DNA of 40,223 bases. It comes from a virus. A model generated the notes under the pieces. The model saw nothing but the letters and a program-made list of their open reading frames with translations. It was not told where the DNA came from and ran no database searches. Numbering within the stretch: the first letter of the stretch is position 1; the number at the start of each line of letters is the position of its first letter. The translations under genes were made by a program, and so were the position numbers. Positions 9,590-17,099 of this stretch are shown piece by piece. Location of the stretch: positions 1 through 40,223 of the IMG/VR virus record IMGVR_UViG_3300044712_000853; one strand, written 5' to 3'.

Positions 9590-10264
9590 ATGATAGCTCT
9601 TACAGATCAAGCCGTTAGGACTATGCTGGAGACTAGGTTTGGGATGCCTGCCGTATGGACTACTGAAACGGTTGCCTTGATGATTCAGTCTGATCAGAGG
9701 TATGAACTCCCTAGTAGCGTTAAGCAGTTTTATGATGAACAGGGAGGAGAGGTTAAGTTTCCTTTCTGTGCATTTATTAGGATGACGGGGATGGTGGATG
9801 ATGCTCGTATGAACTTGGGCCTGGCGAAGTACGGTTTAGTCACGGAGCATATTTCTGAAGATAAAACAAAAGTGAATAGGGTTCGAATGATCCCTATGAC
9901 GTATCCGTACGCAGTAAAGTATTATCTATCTAAATACAGTGATTCTATATGGATGGAGAAAAAATATTACGGGCTAAGGATTGACCAGGGTTTAACGTTG
10001 AAGTTTCCTGTCGGGTTTGACAGTAATTTTACGCAATTTTTCGTTTGGATTTCTTCTCTTGACGGATTCGATCCGCCTTTTACTGATGAGAAATATTCGA
10101 AAGGAAACTTTTATACAGGAAACCTCGGCTTCAGTGTCAGTACTTGGATCGCAGAGGATGTAGAGATTCCTTTGATCCAAAAAATAGAGACCAATATGTA
10201 TGAGAAGGATGTGTCCAATTATCTGGGTACTTGGATAACGAGCAAGAAAACGTGGGGTTACTAA
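9590..10264 (+). CDS. Putative tail-completion/terminator-like virion protein
   Basis: 224 residues. The layout is an N-terminal helical segment, a strand entering PFCAFIRM (residues 58-65), a long central region with VRMIPMTYPYAVKYYLSKYS, and strands around LGFSVSTWIAEDVEIPLIQK. This order (PF.A..R, then V..IP..Y.Y.V.Y..K, then a strand-rich end) resembles small tail-completion proteins of myoviruses that cap the tube or sheath, and it lies upstream of the sheath as those genes usually do. The match is by eye and weak. No enzymatic residues are evident. An AGGTGA site precedes the ATG. Confidence 0.5.
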   Translation: MIALTDQAVRTMLETRFGMPAVWTTETVALMIQSDQRYELPSSVKQFYDEQGGEVKFPFCAFIRMTGMVDDARMNLGLAKYGLVTEHISEDKTKVNRVRMIPMTYPYAVKYYLSKYSDSIWMEKKYYGLRIDQGLTLKFPVGFDSNFTQFFVWISSLDGFDPPFTDEKYSKGNFYTGNLGFSVSTWIAEDVEIPLIQKIETNMYEKDVSNYLGTWITSKKTWGY

Positions 10265-10268
10265 GAAC

Positions 10269-10799
10269 ATGAAGGAATCAATTAAAGACTTAGTGGACCG
10301 TCTGTGTTTGGATAAAGAGGAAGACTTACCTCCTCCTGTTTTTACATTTCGGGGAGTCCCGGCTCCGTCTTTTCACGAAGTAGGCTCTGTGACTGCCGTT
10401 GATATCAACGAAAAGAGCGTCAAGAAGAATCGTGTTTCGGAAACTAGGATAGGTGGGCTCTCTGATAGTAGTTCGGTACGAGGAGCTTCTTTTGTCGGAA
10501 ATTTTCTTGGAGATTACTTGGGTCGTGAAAGAGAGAAGGAAGCATCGAGGAATGCTGAGTCGCTATTTTTTGTAACGCTTTCTATGGGCTCATCGGTACA
10601 GGCCAGCGAGGTTTATGCTGACTTGAAACGCAGTAAGGATGAGAGAATCAAAGTTTATGGCTATTTTAGGTCATCTCTTGAGATGGGCGTTGTCGGAATA
10701 ACTCAAGAAGATGCTGTTAGAGCCGCTTCAAGTGCCTTAGAGTCATGTGGATACCAAAGATCGTTGTATTATTTTCATAAAGTGACGAGGATTTCCTGA
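10269..10799 (+). CDS. Virion-associated protein of unknown function
   Basis: 176 residues, with a charged N-terminus (KESIKDLVDRLCLDKEED), a Ser/Gly-rich middle (LSDSSSVRGASFVGNFLGDY) and a C-terminal alpha/beta segment (SLFFVTLSMGSSVQ, then EDAVRAASSALESCGY). It starts 4 bases after the previous stop with only a weak AAGAA site, suggesting translation by coupling. It is the last gene before a 113-base gap, so it probably ends one transcription subunit. I do not recognise it. Confidence 0.55.
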   Translation: MKESIKDLVDRLCLDKEEDLPPPVFTFRGVPAPSFHEVGSVTAVDINEKSVKKNRVSETRIGGLSDSSSVRGASFVGNFLGDYLGREREKEASRNAESLFFVTLSMGSSVQASEVYADLKRSKDERIKVYGYFRSSLEMGVVGITQEDAVRAASSALESCGYQRSLYYFHKVTRIS

Positions 10800-10854
10800 A
10801 CAAGACAGCAAATTCTTTGGGATACTAGAAAATTCTCAACAATCTTGTCTTTCT

Positions 10855-10874
10855 TTAGACTATGAAAAGTCTAA
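10855..10874 (+). other. Hairpin in intergenic gap
   Basis: A 7-bp stem (TTAGACT at 10855-10861 with AGTCTAA at 10868-10874) and 6-base loop in the 113-base gap at 10800-10912. No T tract follows, so it is not a standard terminator. It could be an RNA stability or processing element, or chance. I see nothing else convincing in this gap apart from the ribosome binding site of the next gene. Confidence 0.3.
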
Positions 10875-10912
10875 CCCGACGGGTGTACTAACCCTGTTCT
10901 GGAGGATAGAGG

Positions 10913-11245
10913 ATGGCAAACGCTATTTCTTTACAGGTTAAATGCTGGACCGTTGATGACTTGTCCAGGCAGTCACTTCTCGAGATTAATCCTTCGTTTG
11001 CATCAGAGGAGTATGCTCGTATTGTGGACCTTCTAGGCGCTAATGAGGACAAGACTTACACGTGCGGGAAAAAATTTATCTTCATGTATGCTGAATCACC
11101 TGTTACCTACGCCCTTGATAACGGAACGGATCAGGTGGGGCAATTAGTAATGTTGACCTTTTCTTCCACTGATGTGAACACTCACGTTTTACATCTTACG
11201 TGTAGCCCGACGCCTACAAAGGTGTTTATCATAACGGTTGATTAA
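10913..11245 (+). CDS. Small beta-rich protein of unknown function, upstream of sheath
   Basis: 110 residues, almost entirely alternating hydrophobic strands (ISLQVKCWTV, then KKFIFMYAESPVTYAL, then QLVMLTFSS, then VFIITVD), so probably a small beta sandwich. Such compact beta proteins next to sheath genes may be decoration or accessory tail proteins, but this is only inference from fold and place. The ribosome binding site is strong (GGAGG at 10901-10905), like that of the sheath and first tube genes, which suggests a high-copy structural product. Confidence 0.6.
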   Translation: MANAISLQVKCWTVDDLSRQSLLEINPSFASEEYARIVDLLGANEDKTYTCGKKFIFMYAESPVTYALDNGTDQVGQLVMLTFSSTDVNTHVLHLTCSPTPTKVFIITVD

Positions 11246-11268
11246 TAAAAAGATTCGGAGGAATTACT

Positions 11269-11463
11269 ATGGCCGAAAAAATGGTGAGAGTAATTAACCG
11301 TCTTCCCCAGAGGCTTCCGGTCTCTTTTCTCGATGAGAAGACAAAGCAGCATGTACATGGTTTTTTGCCTTCCAACGGTTCTAAGACCATTAAGAAATCT
11401 GAAGTATCAGAGCACCTTAAGGGTATGGCAAGGCAAGGAAAAATTGAAATTGTTGAGCTTTAA
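11269..11463 (+). CDS. Small conserved-type protein preceding the tail sheath
   Basis: 64 residues, basic. It reads as a small beta barrel followed by a helix: RLPVSFLDEKTKQHVHGFLP, then TIKKSEVSEHL, then GKIEIVEL. Small proteins with a similar pattern (a P-hinged strand pair, a K/S-S-E-V-S-x-x-L helix, then G-K-I-x-I) are often found just before sheath genes in myoviruses, though I know no experimental role. A clear GGAGG site lies 8 bases before the ATG. The 112-base gap that follows separates it from the sheath gene. Confidence 0.6.
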   Translation: MAEKMVRVINRLPQRLPVSFLDEKTKQHVHGFLPSNGSKTIKKSEVSEHLKGMARQGKIEIVEL

Positions 11464-11464
11464 A

Positions 11465-11486
11465 GAGTATTCTTTTTTGAATAGTC
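11465..11486 (+). other. Weak hairpin downstream of small pre-sheath gene
   Basis: GAGTATTC (11465-11472) and GAATAGTC (11479-11486) pair at 7 of 8 positions around a T6 loop, immediately after the TAA. The stem is AT-rich with no following T tract, so a terminator role is doubtful. The rest of the gap to 11575 holds the sheath ribosome binding site (TAGGAGGT) and nothing else I can support. Confidence 0.25.
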
Positions 11487-11575
11487 TTAATACACATCAC
11501 CAAACTAAGCCGAGACGTGTCATTGCTACCTCAGTTATTAGGGGTATGGATCTCTGTCTGGGTAGGAGGTAGACA

Positions 11576-14233
11576 ATGGCAGATCATGTGAGTCCAGGCG
11601 TATACACGTTTGAAATCGACCTTTCGCTGTATATTCCGATCCTGAGTTCTTCTATCTGCGGTGTTGTAGGAGTTGCCGGAAGAGGCCCAATAAACGTGCC
11701 TCGTTTGACAACCACTTGGCCGCAATATGTTAGCATGTTCGGTGACACCAATCCGAACTATATGATGTCTTATTTTGCTCGTGAGTTTTTTGAGTGGGGA
11801 TCACAGTTGTGGGTCACTCGAGTTTGCGAGCTTGACGAACACGGGTTGGTACAAGCCACTTGTGGTTACGTGAATCATTTTTCCAATACTGAGTACGTTG
11901 CAAACGATGAGATCAAGGGCGATACCGTTAGTGGTAGTGTAGGTCCTTACACAGGGACCTTGAACAAGCCCCCCATCGTGTCCACTTCGGTAAGAATCCA
12001 AGATAACCCATCGGAGACTGCTGTTAGTAACGAAAGTTCTGAAGAAGCGGTAGAGGCTACTGTTTCTTCTTATTCTTTTATTATCAACAATACTCCCCTT
12101 GTTCCTGGTAGTGTTATTGTATCTGATGACGGAGGAACCCCGCAGGAAACCTTTACTGATGACGGTAATGGTCATTTTGTAGGTGATGGAACCCCCGCCG
12201 GTAATGGAACAATAGATTATCAAACAGGTATCGCTGTAATTAATTATGGTACCTCCCCAAGTTCAGGGGGTGCAATAATTAGAACCTCTTACAGTTATTT
12301 TGCCTCAGCTACCGAGACCTTTACAGATGAGGCCGAATCTGGAGTTTTGACTGGAACTAACGGCGGAACCGGAACTATCGATTATAGGTCAGGTGCTTTT
12401 AGCATCACTTTTGGAGAAGCCCCTGTTTCAGCTGGGCCGCTTGTAGTAGACTATCGTTACCGAACCCCGACTGATGGAGTGCTTCAGTTCGCTGCTGTCT
12501 GGCCCGGTGAAGGCGGAAACGACCTTTCCGTTTTGGTTATGGATGGTTCGGCCTACTTGGATGAGTATGGGATTACCGTTCTCCCGGTAAGTAGGGGCGG
12601 TACGTCTTTCAGGGTTATTGTATACGATCAAGGACAGAGAACGTCAGTTGAGTTCGACTGTCTCTCAATGGATCCAGCAGCAAGAAACATCCAGGGTATC
12701 TCCCGTTACGTGGAGACTGTTATTGGTAATAAAGTTTTCGGTGAAACTGGATTTGAAGACACACAGACCAACGATTATATTTGTGCCAGAGTTATGAAGG
12801 CCCCCCTTAATGTTGATATGGAAGAAATTCACGTCAACACTGACTCGGGAGTCGATACGTATGAGTTTACTCTTGCACACACCCCCGTTGTTCCTGGAAC
12901 TGTTGAAATATCAGCGGCGGGCGGTGGTTTGGAAGTTTTCTATGATGACATAGATAACCCAGGAGTGCTTGCCGGAACTGCGAATCCTGCCGGTGTTGGA
13001 GAGATTAACTATGAAACCGGCTTCTGTCGTATCACTTACGGTACTGTTCCCACAATAAGTCGCCAGTTGATGGCTAACTATAACTATTCTCGGGCAGAGA
13101 ATCCTTACGTCGGAACCAACGGTTATATGCTCTACGTCGATCCGGATCAGTTTGGCGTTGATCCTATGTATAACTATGTGAGAGTCAAGGGTACTGACGC
13201 TATCGATAATCTGAAGGATAGTGATATAGTGGGTGTTTTCGACTCTGCAACAAACACTCGAACTGGTATCTATTCGTTCAAAGACCCCGAGCAGTTGGAT
13301 GTTAACCTTGTGGCGGCTCCGGGATTCTCCAGTGCTGCTGTTGCGGTAGCTCTTATAGGTACTTCAGAATATCGAGCCGATTCTTTTTCTCTTGTCGATC
13401 CGCCTATGGGTCTTACGGTTCAGGAGGTTGTTGATTGGCACAACGGTAATTTGATGTACGGAGTGAGAGCAGACAACACTCCAGGAGACCACGTGGGGTA
13501 TACTACCGCCGCTCTTAACAGTTCTTATGCGGGTATGTGGTATCCCTGGGGTAAGCTCTATGATGCCAAGAACGCCCAGATGGTGTGGGTCCCGCCTTCA
13601 GTAGGTGCCATTCGTGCTATCACCAAGAATGACCAGGTGGCTGACTTTGGAAAGGCACCGGCTGGTTATAACCGAGGTGATTTGCCTTCCTGGCTTGACA
13701 TTGAGTATTCTCCGAACCTTGGCGAACGAGACTATATGTATGGTAACAACAATGCCATTAACCCGATAGTCAAGGTTCCTAAGATCGGTGTTACAATTCT
13801 CGGAGAACGTACTCTCTATCGAAAGCCTACAAAGTTGGATAGAATCCACGTCCGTCGTATGATGCTTTACATCAGAAAAGTTATCGCAACTGCATCAAGA
13901 TTTCTTCTCTTTGAACCGCACGATCCTATTACTTGGGCGAGGTTTAGGCTCCTAGTTGAGCCTTATCTCCGTTTTGAGGTTCAGAGAAGAAACTTGTATC
14001 GTTACGAGATTATTTGTGATACTTCCACAAATACCCCGTATATGATCGATACGAATACGATGGTAGGAAATATCTACCTCTGGCCTGAGGCAACGGTAGA
14101 AAGACTTATGATTAATTTTGTGGTTACTCCTACTTCCATTAGTTTTGAGGAAGCTTATGAGCTGGTTCAGGGTCAAAATCAGAGTTCCTCTGCCAGCGTT
14201 AACTACCTCCAGAGGCTAGGATCGACTGCTTAA
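11576..14233 (+). CDS. Contractile tail sheath protein
   Basis: 885 residues. The N-terminus is the classic sheath signature: SPGVYTFEIDLS, then SSSICGVVGVAGRGPINVP, then YVSMFGD. The C-terminal domain (from about residue 690) has the conserved RIHVRRMMLYIRKVIATASR followed by FLLFEPHDPITWARFRLLVE and a final strand block (TVERLMINFVVTPT), matching the T4 gp18-type core that polymerises around the tube and contracts. At 885 residues it is longer than usual because beta-rich repeats are inserted at about residues 116-296 and 428-505, probably exposed on the outside of the sheath. A strong TAGGAGGT site precedes the ATG and a strong terminator follows the stop, consistent with a very abundant product. 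Assignment is firm. Confidence 0.95.
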   Translation: MADHVSPGVYTFEIDLSLYIPILSSSICGVVGVAGRGPINVPRLTTTWPQYVSMFGDTNPNYMMSYFAREFFEWGSQLWVTRVCELDEHGLVQATCGYVNHFSNTEYVANDEIKGDTVSGSVGPYTGTLNKPPIVSTSVRIQDNPSETAVSNESSEEAVEATVSSYSFIINNTPLVPGSVIVSDDGGTPQETFTDDGNGHFVGDGTPAGNGTIDYQTGIAVINYGTSPSSGGAIIRTSYSYFASATETFTDEAESGVLTGTNGGTGTIDYRSGAFSITFGEAPVSAGPLVVDYRYRTPTDGVLQFAAVWPGEGGNDLSVLVMDGSAYLDEYGITVLPVSRGGTSFRVIVYDQGQRTSVEFDCLSMDPAARNIQGISRYVETVIGNKVFGETGFEDTQTNDYICARVMKAPLNVDMEEIHVNTDSGVDTYEFTLAHTPVVPGTVEISAAGGGLEVFYDDIDNPGVLAGTANPAGVGEINYETGFCRITYGTVPTISRQLMANYNYSRAENPYVGTNGYMLYVDPDQFGVDPMYNYVRVKGTDAIDNLKDSDIVGVFDSATNTRTGIYSFKDPEQLDVNLVAAPGFSSAAVAVALIGTSEYRADSFSLVDPPMGLTVQEVVDWHNGNLMYGVRADNTPGDHVGYTTAALNSSYAGMWYPWGKLYDAKNAQMVWVPPSVGAIRAITKNDQVADFGKAPAGYNRGDLPSWLDIEYSPNLGERDYMYGNNNAINPIVKVPKIGVTILGERTLYRKPTKLDRIHVRRMMLYIRKVIATASRFLLFEPHDPITWARFRLLVEPYLRFEVQRRNLYRYEIICDTSTNTPYMIDTNTMVGNIYLWPEATVERLMINFVVTPTSISFEEAYELVQGQNQSSSASVNYLQRLGSTA
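12068..12463 (+). repeat. Beta-rich protein repeats inserted in sheath (two units)
   Basis: Sheath residues 165-240 (YSFIINNTPLVPGSVIV ... DDGNGHFVG ... GTIDYQTGIAVINYG) and about 244-296 (ETFTDEAESG ... GTIDYRSGAFSITFG) are units of one repeat type. A related opening (YTGTLNKPPIVSTSVRI) sits at about 125-141. The consensus is NTPxVPGSVxI, then a DDGxGxxxG turn, then GTIDYxTGxxxIxYG. These are protein-level repeats and the DNA copies are diverged. Confidence 0.75.
12857..13090 (+). repeat. Further copy of the sheath beta-rich repeat
   Basis: Sheath residues 428-505 (TYEFTLAHTPVVPGTVEI ... VFYDDIDNPGVLAG ... GEINYETGFCRITYG) repeat the consensus of the units at 165-296 after an intervening sheath segment, so the insertions occupy two different loops of the sheath or two arms of one outer domain. 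Confidence 0.75.
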
Positions 14234-14241
14234 CCGTACAG

Positions 14242-14273
14242 GCAGGGGGTAGAAATTGTTTACCCCCTGCTTT
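14242..14273 (+). terminator. Terminator or stabilising hairpin between sheath and first tube gene
   Basis: A perfect 10-bp stem (GCAGGGGGTA at 14242-14251 with TACCCCCTGC at 14261-14270) with a 9-base loop and a TTTCTC tail. It lies 8 bases after the sheath stop. It can work as a partial terminator and protect the 3' end of sheath mRNA. An AATAAT element at about 14281 could be a -10 box for tube transcription, but no good -35 box supports it. Confidence 0.75.
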
Positions 14274-14321
14274 CTCGCTAATAATTATTCCGAGAATTAG
14301 TAATTAGGAGGAAAGATCACA

Positions 14322-14804
14322 ATGCCAGAAACATCTTCAGCCTTTCTTGGGAAAATGGAGCCTGTCTTTCAATGGGCATTCTTTGTCATCATTGAAAAGA
14401 TAAATCCTTTGTATAGATTTATGGCTACGGCGTCTCTTCCCAGCGTTACCTGGGAAGTGGCAGAGTCCGCTTATTTCTTTACCACTAGAAAATACGCAAG
14501 CCGTTTCACGTTGAATGAGCTGAGTATCTCAATCAAAGACTACGTTGATTCATCAACGGCAGCGCAGGTTTGGAACTGGTGGTTACTCGTCGGCGATGCT
14601 AGGGCAGGACAACTGAATCCGCCTAGTACATATAAAAGCGATGGCGAGCTTTGGTCTACTGATGGACGCGGTAATCCCGTAGATAAGTGGAAACTGGAAG
14701 ATTGCTTCCCCAGCGCGGTGGAGTTCGGAGACTTGGATTATTCAGGAACCGACATGATCATGATGAACGTTACGCTAACGGTTGATATGGTCTACCGCAT
14801 GTAA
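14322..14804 (+). CDS. Tail tube protein, paralogue 1 (T4 gp19 family; probably the major tube protein)
   Basis: 160 residues, the usual length of gp19-type tube proteins. Typical segments are FQWAFFVIIE near residue 15, FMATASLPSVTWEV at 33-46, SIKDYVDSSTAAQVWNWW in the middle, and the C-terminal WKLEDCFPSAVEFGDLDYSG followed by strands. Proteins of this family stack as hexameric rings to make the inner tube. It is one of three tandem copies. It is the best expressed by sequence: AGGAGG site, ATG start, own hairpin before and after. I therefore infer that it makes most of the tube, with the two others in special rings or lower amounts. Confidence 0.9.
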   Translation: MPETSSAFLGKMEPVFQWAFFVIIEKINPLYRFMATASLPSVTWEVAESAYFFTTRKYASRFTLNELSISIKDYVDSSTAAQVWNWWLLVGDARAGQLNPPSTYKSDGELWSTDGRGNPVDKWKLEDCFPSAVEFGDLDYSGTDMIMMNVTLTVDMVYRM

Positions 14805-14809
14805 AAGTG

Positions 14810-14854
14810 TTTGGGGGAGTAAACAACCTGAAATGGCTTATTTACTCCCCCGAA
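14810..14854 (+). terminator. Long hairpin after first tube gene
   Basis: A 14-bp stem with one G-T pair (14810-14823 with 14841-14854, core GGGGGAGTAAA/TTTACTCCCCC) and a 17-base loop that begins 6 bases after the stop. No T tract follows (GAACCCG), so strict intrinsic termination is uncertain. It may be a 3' stability element that raises the level of the first tube mRNA above the downstream paralogues. Confidence 0.6.
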
Positions 14855-14883
14855 CCCGATATCTATAAGAAGCGAGAATATAA

Positions 14884-15363
14884 TTGCCCTCATCAGCGAA
14901 ATTAGGTAAAGAGGAGCCCAGTTTTCAGTGGGCGTTTTATGTGGTTCTTCCGACGCTTGGAGAGGGGGCTCAGTTTTATGTGGCTACGGCATCTCTCCCA
15001 AATGTTACGTGGGAAATAACTGAGGTACCTTACTTTTCTCAGAAGAAGAAATTTGCGAGTCGTTTCAATGTTAACGAAATGACTTGTGTTCTCAAAGATT
15101 ACGTTGATTTTGGGACTGCCTCTAAGGTATGGCAGTGGTGGAATACCGTAGGAAATATTGAAGCAGGAACTGTAGAAGAGCCTGGTAAGTACAAAAAAGA
15201 CGGTATGATGATGAAATGTAATAGTCAAGGCGAACCCGTGACTCAATGGAAACTTCAAGGGTGTTTCCCTAGTGCTGTGGAGTTTGGAGATCTTGATTAT
15301 TCTGGAACAGACATTGTTCTTATAAGTGTAACATTAACAGTAGATAGGGTCATAGCGGAGTAA
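14884..15363 (+). CDS. Tail tube protein, paralogue 2 (T4 gp19 family)
   Basis: 159 residues, clearly homologous to the preceding gene along its whole length (LGKEEPSFQWAFYVVLP, FYVATASLPNVTWEI, LKDYVDFGTASKVWQWW, FPSAVEFGDLDYSGTD). Translation must start at TTG (14884): an in-frame TAA lies directly upstream, and the N-terminus aligns with paralogue 1 from that codon. The TTG and the poor upstream site (AAGCGAG) suggest lower output than paralogue 1. Probably a minor tube component, such as a specialised ring at one end or an interleaved subunit. Inferred, not proven. Confidence 0.88.
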   Translation: MPSSAKLGKEEPSFQWAFYVVLPTLGEGAQFYVATASLPNVTWEITEVPYFSQKKKFASRFNVNEMTCVLKDYVDFGTASKVWQWWNTVGNIEAGTVEEPGKYKKDGMMMKCNSQGEPVTQWKLQGCFPSAVEFGDLDYSGTDIVLISVTLTVDRVIAE

Positions 15364-15367
15364 TCCA

Positions 15368-15847
15368 ATGGTTCAGATGATACTCCCTGACAAGATAGAA
15401 CCAGCATTTCAGTGGTCTTATTATGTGGTTTTTCCCAATATTCTAGGTGAAGATTTGGCTTTTGCGGTGCTTTCTACCAATCTTCCGAAGATAGAATTTG
15501 CCGTTTTGGATATAAATTGTAAGAATAGACAAAAGACAATAGCGGGTCGTCAGAATAAATCTCAGTTCACAGTTATGCTACGCGACTTTGTTACACCTGA
15601 TATAGCGGCTATGTTGTGGACATGGAAGAAGCTAATTTCACCCTCAGTAGGAATCATTAATTCCCCATCGAGATATAAAGTAGATGCTAAATTTAGAGTA
15701 TGTAACGGTAGGGGGGAAGATGTTCAAAAGTGGGCCTTAAAAGGGTGTTGGCCCTCATCGATAGAATTTGGACAGACTGATTATAGTGCCACAGACGTTA
15801 TTCAGATGACTATGACACTGGAGTCAACCGAAGTAGAGATGGAATAG
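15368..15847 (+). CDS. Tail tube-like protein, paralogue 3 (divergent T4 gp19 family)
   Basis: 159 residues. It keeps the family frame (EPAFQWSYYVVFPN, FAVLSTNLPKIEFAV, MLRDFVTPDIAAMLWTW, WALKGCWPSSIEFGQTDYS) but is the most diverged copy and more basic, with KNRQKTIAGRQNKSQ in the first half. The start ATG lies 4 bases after the previous stop with a GGAG site inside the previous gene. A diverged tube-like protein next to the major tube is often a tube initiator or baseplate-proximal ring (the roles of gp48/gp54 in T4 are filled by tube-like proteins), so that role is a reasonable hypothesis. Confidence 0.82.
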   Translation: MVQMILPDKIEPAFQWSYYVVFPNILGEDLAFAVLSTNLPKIEFAVLDINCKNRQKTIAGRQNKSQFTVMLRDFVTPDIAAMLWTWKKLISPSVGIINSPSRYKVDAKFRVCNGRGEDVQKWALKGCWPSSIEFGQTDYSATDVIQMTMTLESTEVEME

Positions 15848-15850
15848 CCG

Positions 15851-15994
15851 ATGCCTAGTTGGGTACAAAATGATGATGTGTGGAAGAAGGCTGAGAAGGT
15901 AGTCTCTGATACGCGTAAGAAAAAGAAAGATGCCTTTTCTGATAAAGATTGGGGTCTTGTGACTCATATTTACAAGAACATGGGGGAAAAGTGA
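15851..15994 (+). CDS. Very small protein, paralogue of the next gene
   Basis: 47 residues starting MPSWVQNDDVWKKAEKVV and ending VTHIYKNMGEK, with a KKKKD basic run. It aligns with residues of the following gene: W..A..KV, then DFDSKDYAAVTAIYKNLGG there against AFSDKDWGLVTHIYKNMG here. Short units of this W-x-x-A ... D-x-x-x-V-x-x-I-Y-K-x-M/L-G type occur in many tailed phages, often fused to structural proteins, with no agreed function. It starts 3 bases after the tube stop and its own stop overlaps a GTG (GTGA), so the two are translationally coupled. Confidence 0.7.
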   Translation: MPSWVQNDDVWKKAEKVVSDTRKKKKDAFSDKDWGLVTHIYKNMGEK

Positions 15995-16263
15995 AAAAGA
16001 AATCTCCAACAAACGAAGCCAAAGAAAAAGTCGTTACCCCAGGTAAGATAAAAAAGCCCCCTGCACACATCGCAGATGAAGAGAAGTGGAATGAGGCTAT
16101 AACGAAGGTTGCGGCTCAGTCTAAGAAGAAACAAAAAGATTTTGATAGTAAGGATTACGCTGCGGTTACGGCGATTTACAAGAATCTAGGCGGGACCTTT
16201 AAGAAAAAGAATGAGAGTCTCATTACCGCGTCCCGCGTTCTTGAGGAATTAAGCCGTATCTGA
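15991..16263 (+). CDS. Small protein with phage IYKN-type domain, GTG start
   Basis: 90 residues if it starts at GTG 15991, which overlaps the previous stop as GTGA and has a GGGGGA site just upstream. An in-frame ATG at 15949 exists but would overlap the previous gene by 46 bases and has no ribosome site, so I prefer the GTG. Residues 1-25 are Lys-rich. Residues about 26-70 are the domain shared with the preceding gene (EKWNEAITKVA, KDYAAVTAIYKNLGG). The C-terminus ends in ITASRVLEELSRI, a variant of the A-x-D-I-L motif seen in four other proteins. Function unknown. Confidence 0.7.
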   Translation: MKKKSPTNEAKEKVVTPGKIKKPPAHIADEEKWNEAITKVAAQSKKKQKDFDSKDYAAVTAIYKNLGGTFKKKNESLITASRVLEELSRI

Positions 16264-16302
16264 TCCTGGTAACATGAACCCTTTTATGAGAGGGAGGTTA
16301 TT

Positions 16303-16617
16303 ATGAGTAAGGCGAGAGATTTGCTTTCATCTCTCAAGATAGACAATAGAGAGATCAAGGAGGGTGCTCCGAGGCGTCCTCAGATACAAAGGGATATAGC
16401 AGAAGTATTGGAAAACAAGTATTTTCAGATCGCAGAGATCGCCGGGACCGTGGGTGCAATTTTAGATGGTGTTGAGTATTTAGAACAGGAAGCCATAATG
16501 CGTTTTTCTGGTACCTATAACGAACGGAAGATGATCGGACTTCTCAACGAAGAGTTTTCTACTGAGTTAGCGTTCCGGTCGTTTAGAGATACTGTGATAG
16601 TAGAAACACAATTCTAA
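16303..16617 (+). CDS. Small protein of unknown function with N-terminal A-x-D-L-L motif
   Basis: 104 residues. It opens with SKARDLLSSLKI, then a charged linker, a helix (RPQIQRDIAEVLENKYFQIA), a hydrophobic stretch (IAGTVGAILDGVEYLEQEA), and a C-terminal segment ending FRSFRDTVIVETQF. Good site (GGGAGG) upstream. Lying between the tube genes and the tape measure, it could be a tail-assembly factor, but I know no homologous family. Confidence 0.6.
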   Translation: MSKARDLLSSLKIDNREIKEGAPRRPQIQRDIAEVLENKYFQIAEIAGTVGAILDGVEYLEQEAIMRFSGTYNERKMIGLLNEEFSTELAFRSFRDTVIVETQF

Positions 16618-16636
16618 AGAAGGAGTGTGAATAACA

Positions 16637-17077
16637 ATGGAATTGACTGCTGCTGCACTTAACAAAAAGATAGATGAGCAAGTTGGCCCTATTAACAGGC
16701 CCTCTTATAAGTTCGGTAACAACTCAGTTACTTTCAAGTTCAACCAGCTTCAACTTATGAAGAGGGTTCGAGATGAAATTAGCAAGATGATTACTGCTGG
16801 GGCGAGGGCTATTGCTTTGGATGCTAAGGATGATCCTGGGGCCTATAGGCGATATGGGCTCGTCATCAACTGGAGTGATGAGGATAATCCTAACCACGTT
16901 ATTGAGAACAATCTTCGCTGGATCATCACGCTTTATCGAATGGTGCCGGATGATGAGAGCGGCGACTATTCCAGGTTTGCTAGTGATGTTGACCCGACTG
17001 GGGCTTCTGCATCTGCGCCTGGTAGCGAAGTAAATGCTGATGAGTTTAAGTGGCTTACCGCTCCTGGTTTGAAATAG
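16637..17077 (+). CDS. Unknown protein between tube and tape-measure genes
   Basis: 146 residues. The first 110 residues look folded: VTFKFNQLQLMKRVRDEISK, then AGARAIALDAKDDPGAYRRY, then NLRWIITLYRMVPDD. The last 35 are Ala/Ser/Asp-rich and probably flexible, ending LTAPGLK. An AAGGAG site lies before the ATG. I do not recognise it. Position suggests a tail component or assembly factor. Confidence 0.55.
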   Translation: MELTAAALNKKIDEQVGPINRPSYKFGNNSVTFKFNQLQLMKRVRDEISKMITAGARAIALDAKDDPGAYRRYGLVINWSDEDNPNHVIENNLRWIITLYRMVPDDESGDYSRFASDVDPTGASASAPGSEVNADEFKWLTAPGLK

Positions 17078-17099
17078 TTCACAGGTACAGGTTAGTTTT

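Noticed and set aside
11333-11572. + strand frame of 79 codons before the sheath
   Set aside because: It overlaps the well supported 64-residue gene (GGAGG site, compact fold) in another frame, and ends at the sheath ribosome site. No family pattern.
14256-14287. Possible sigma70-like promoter (TTGTTT, about 18 bases, AATAAT) before the first tube gene
   Set aside because: The -35 matches only three or four positions and falls inside the terminator hairpin. I keep it as a remark only.
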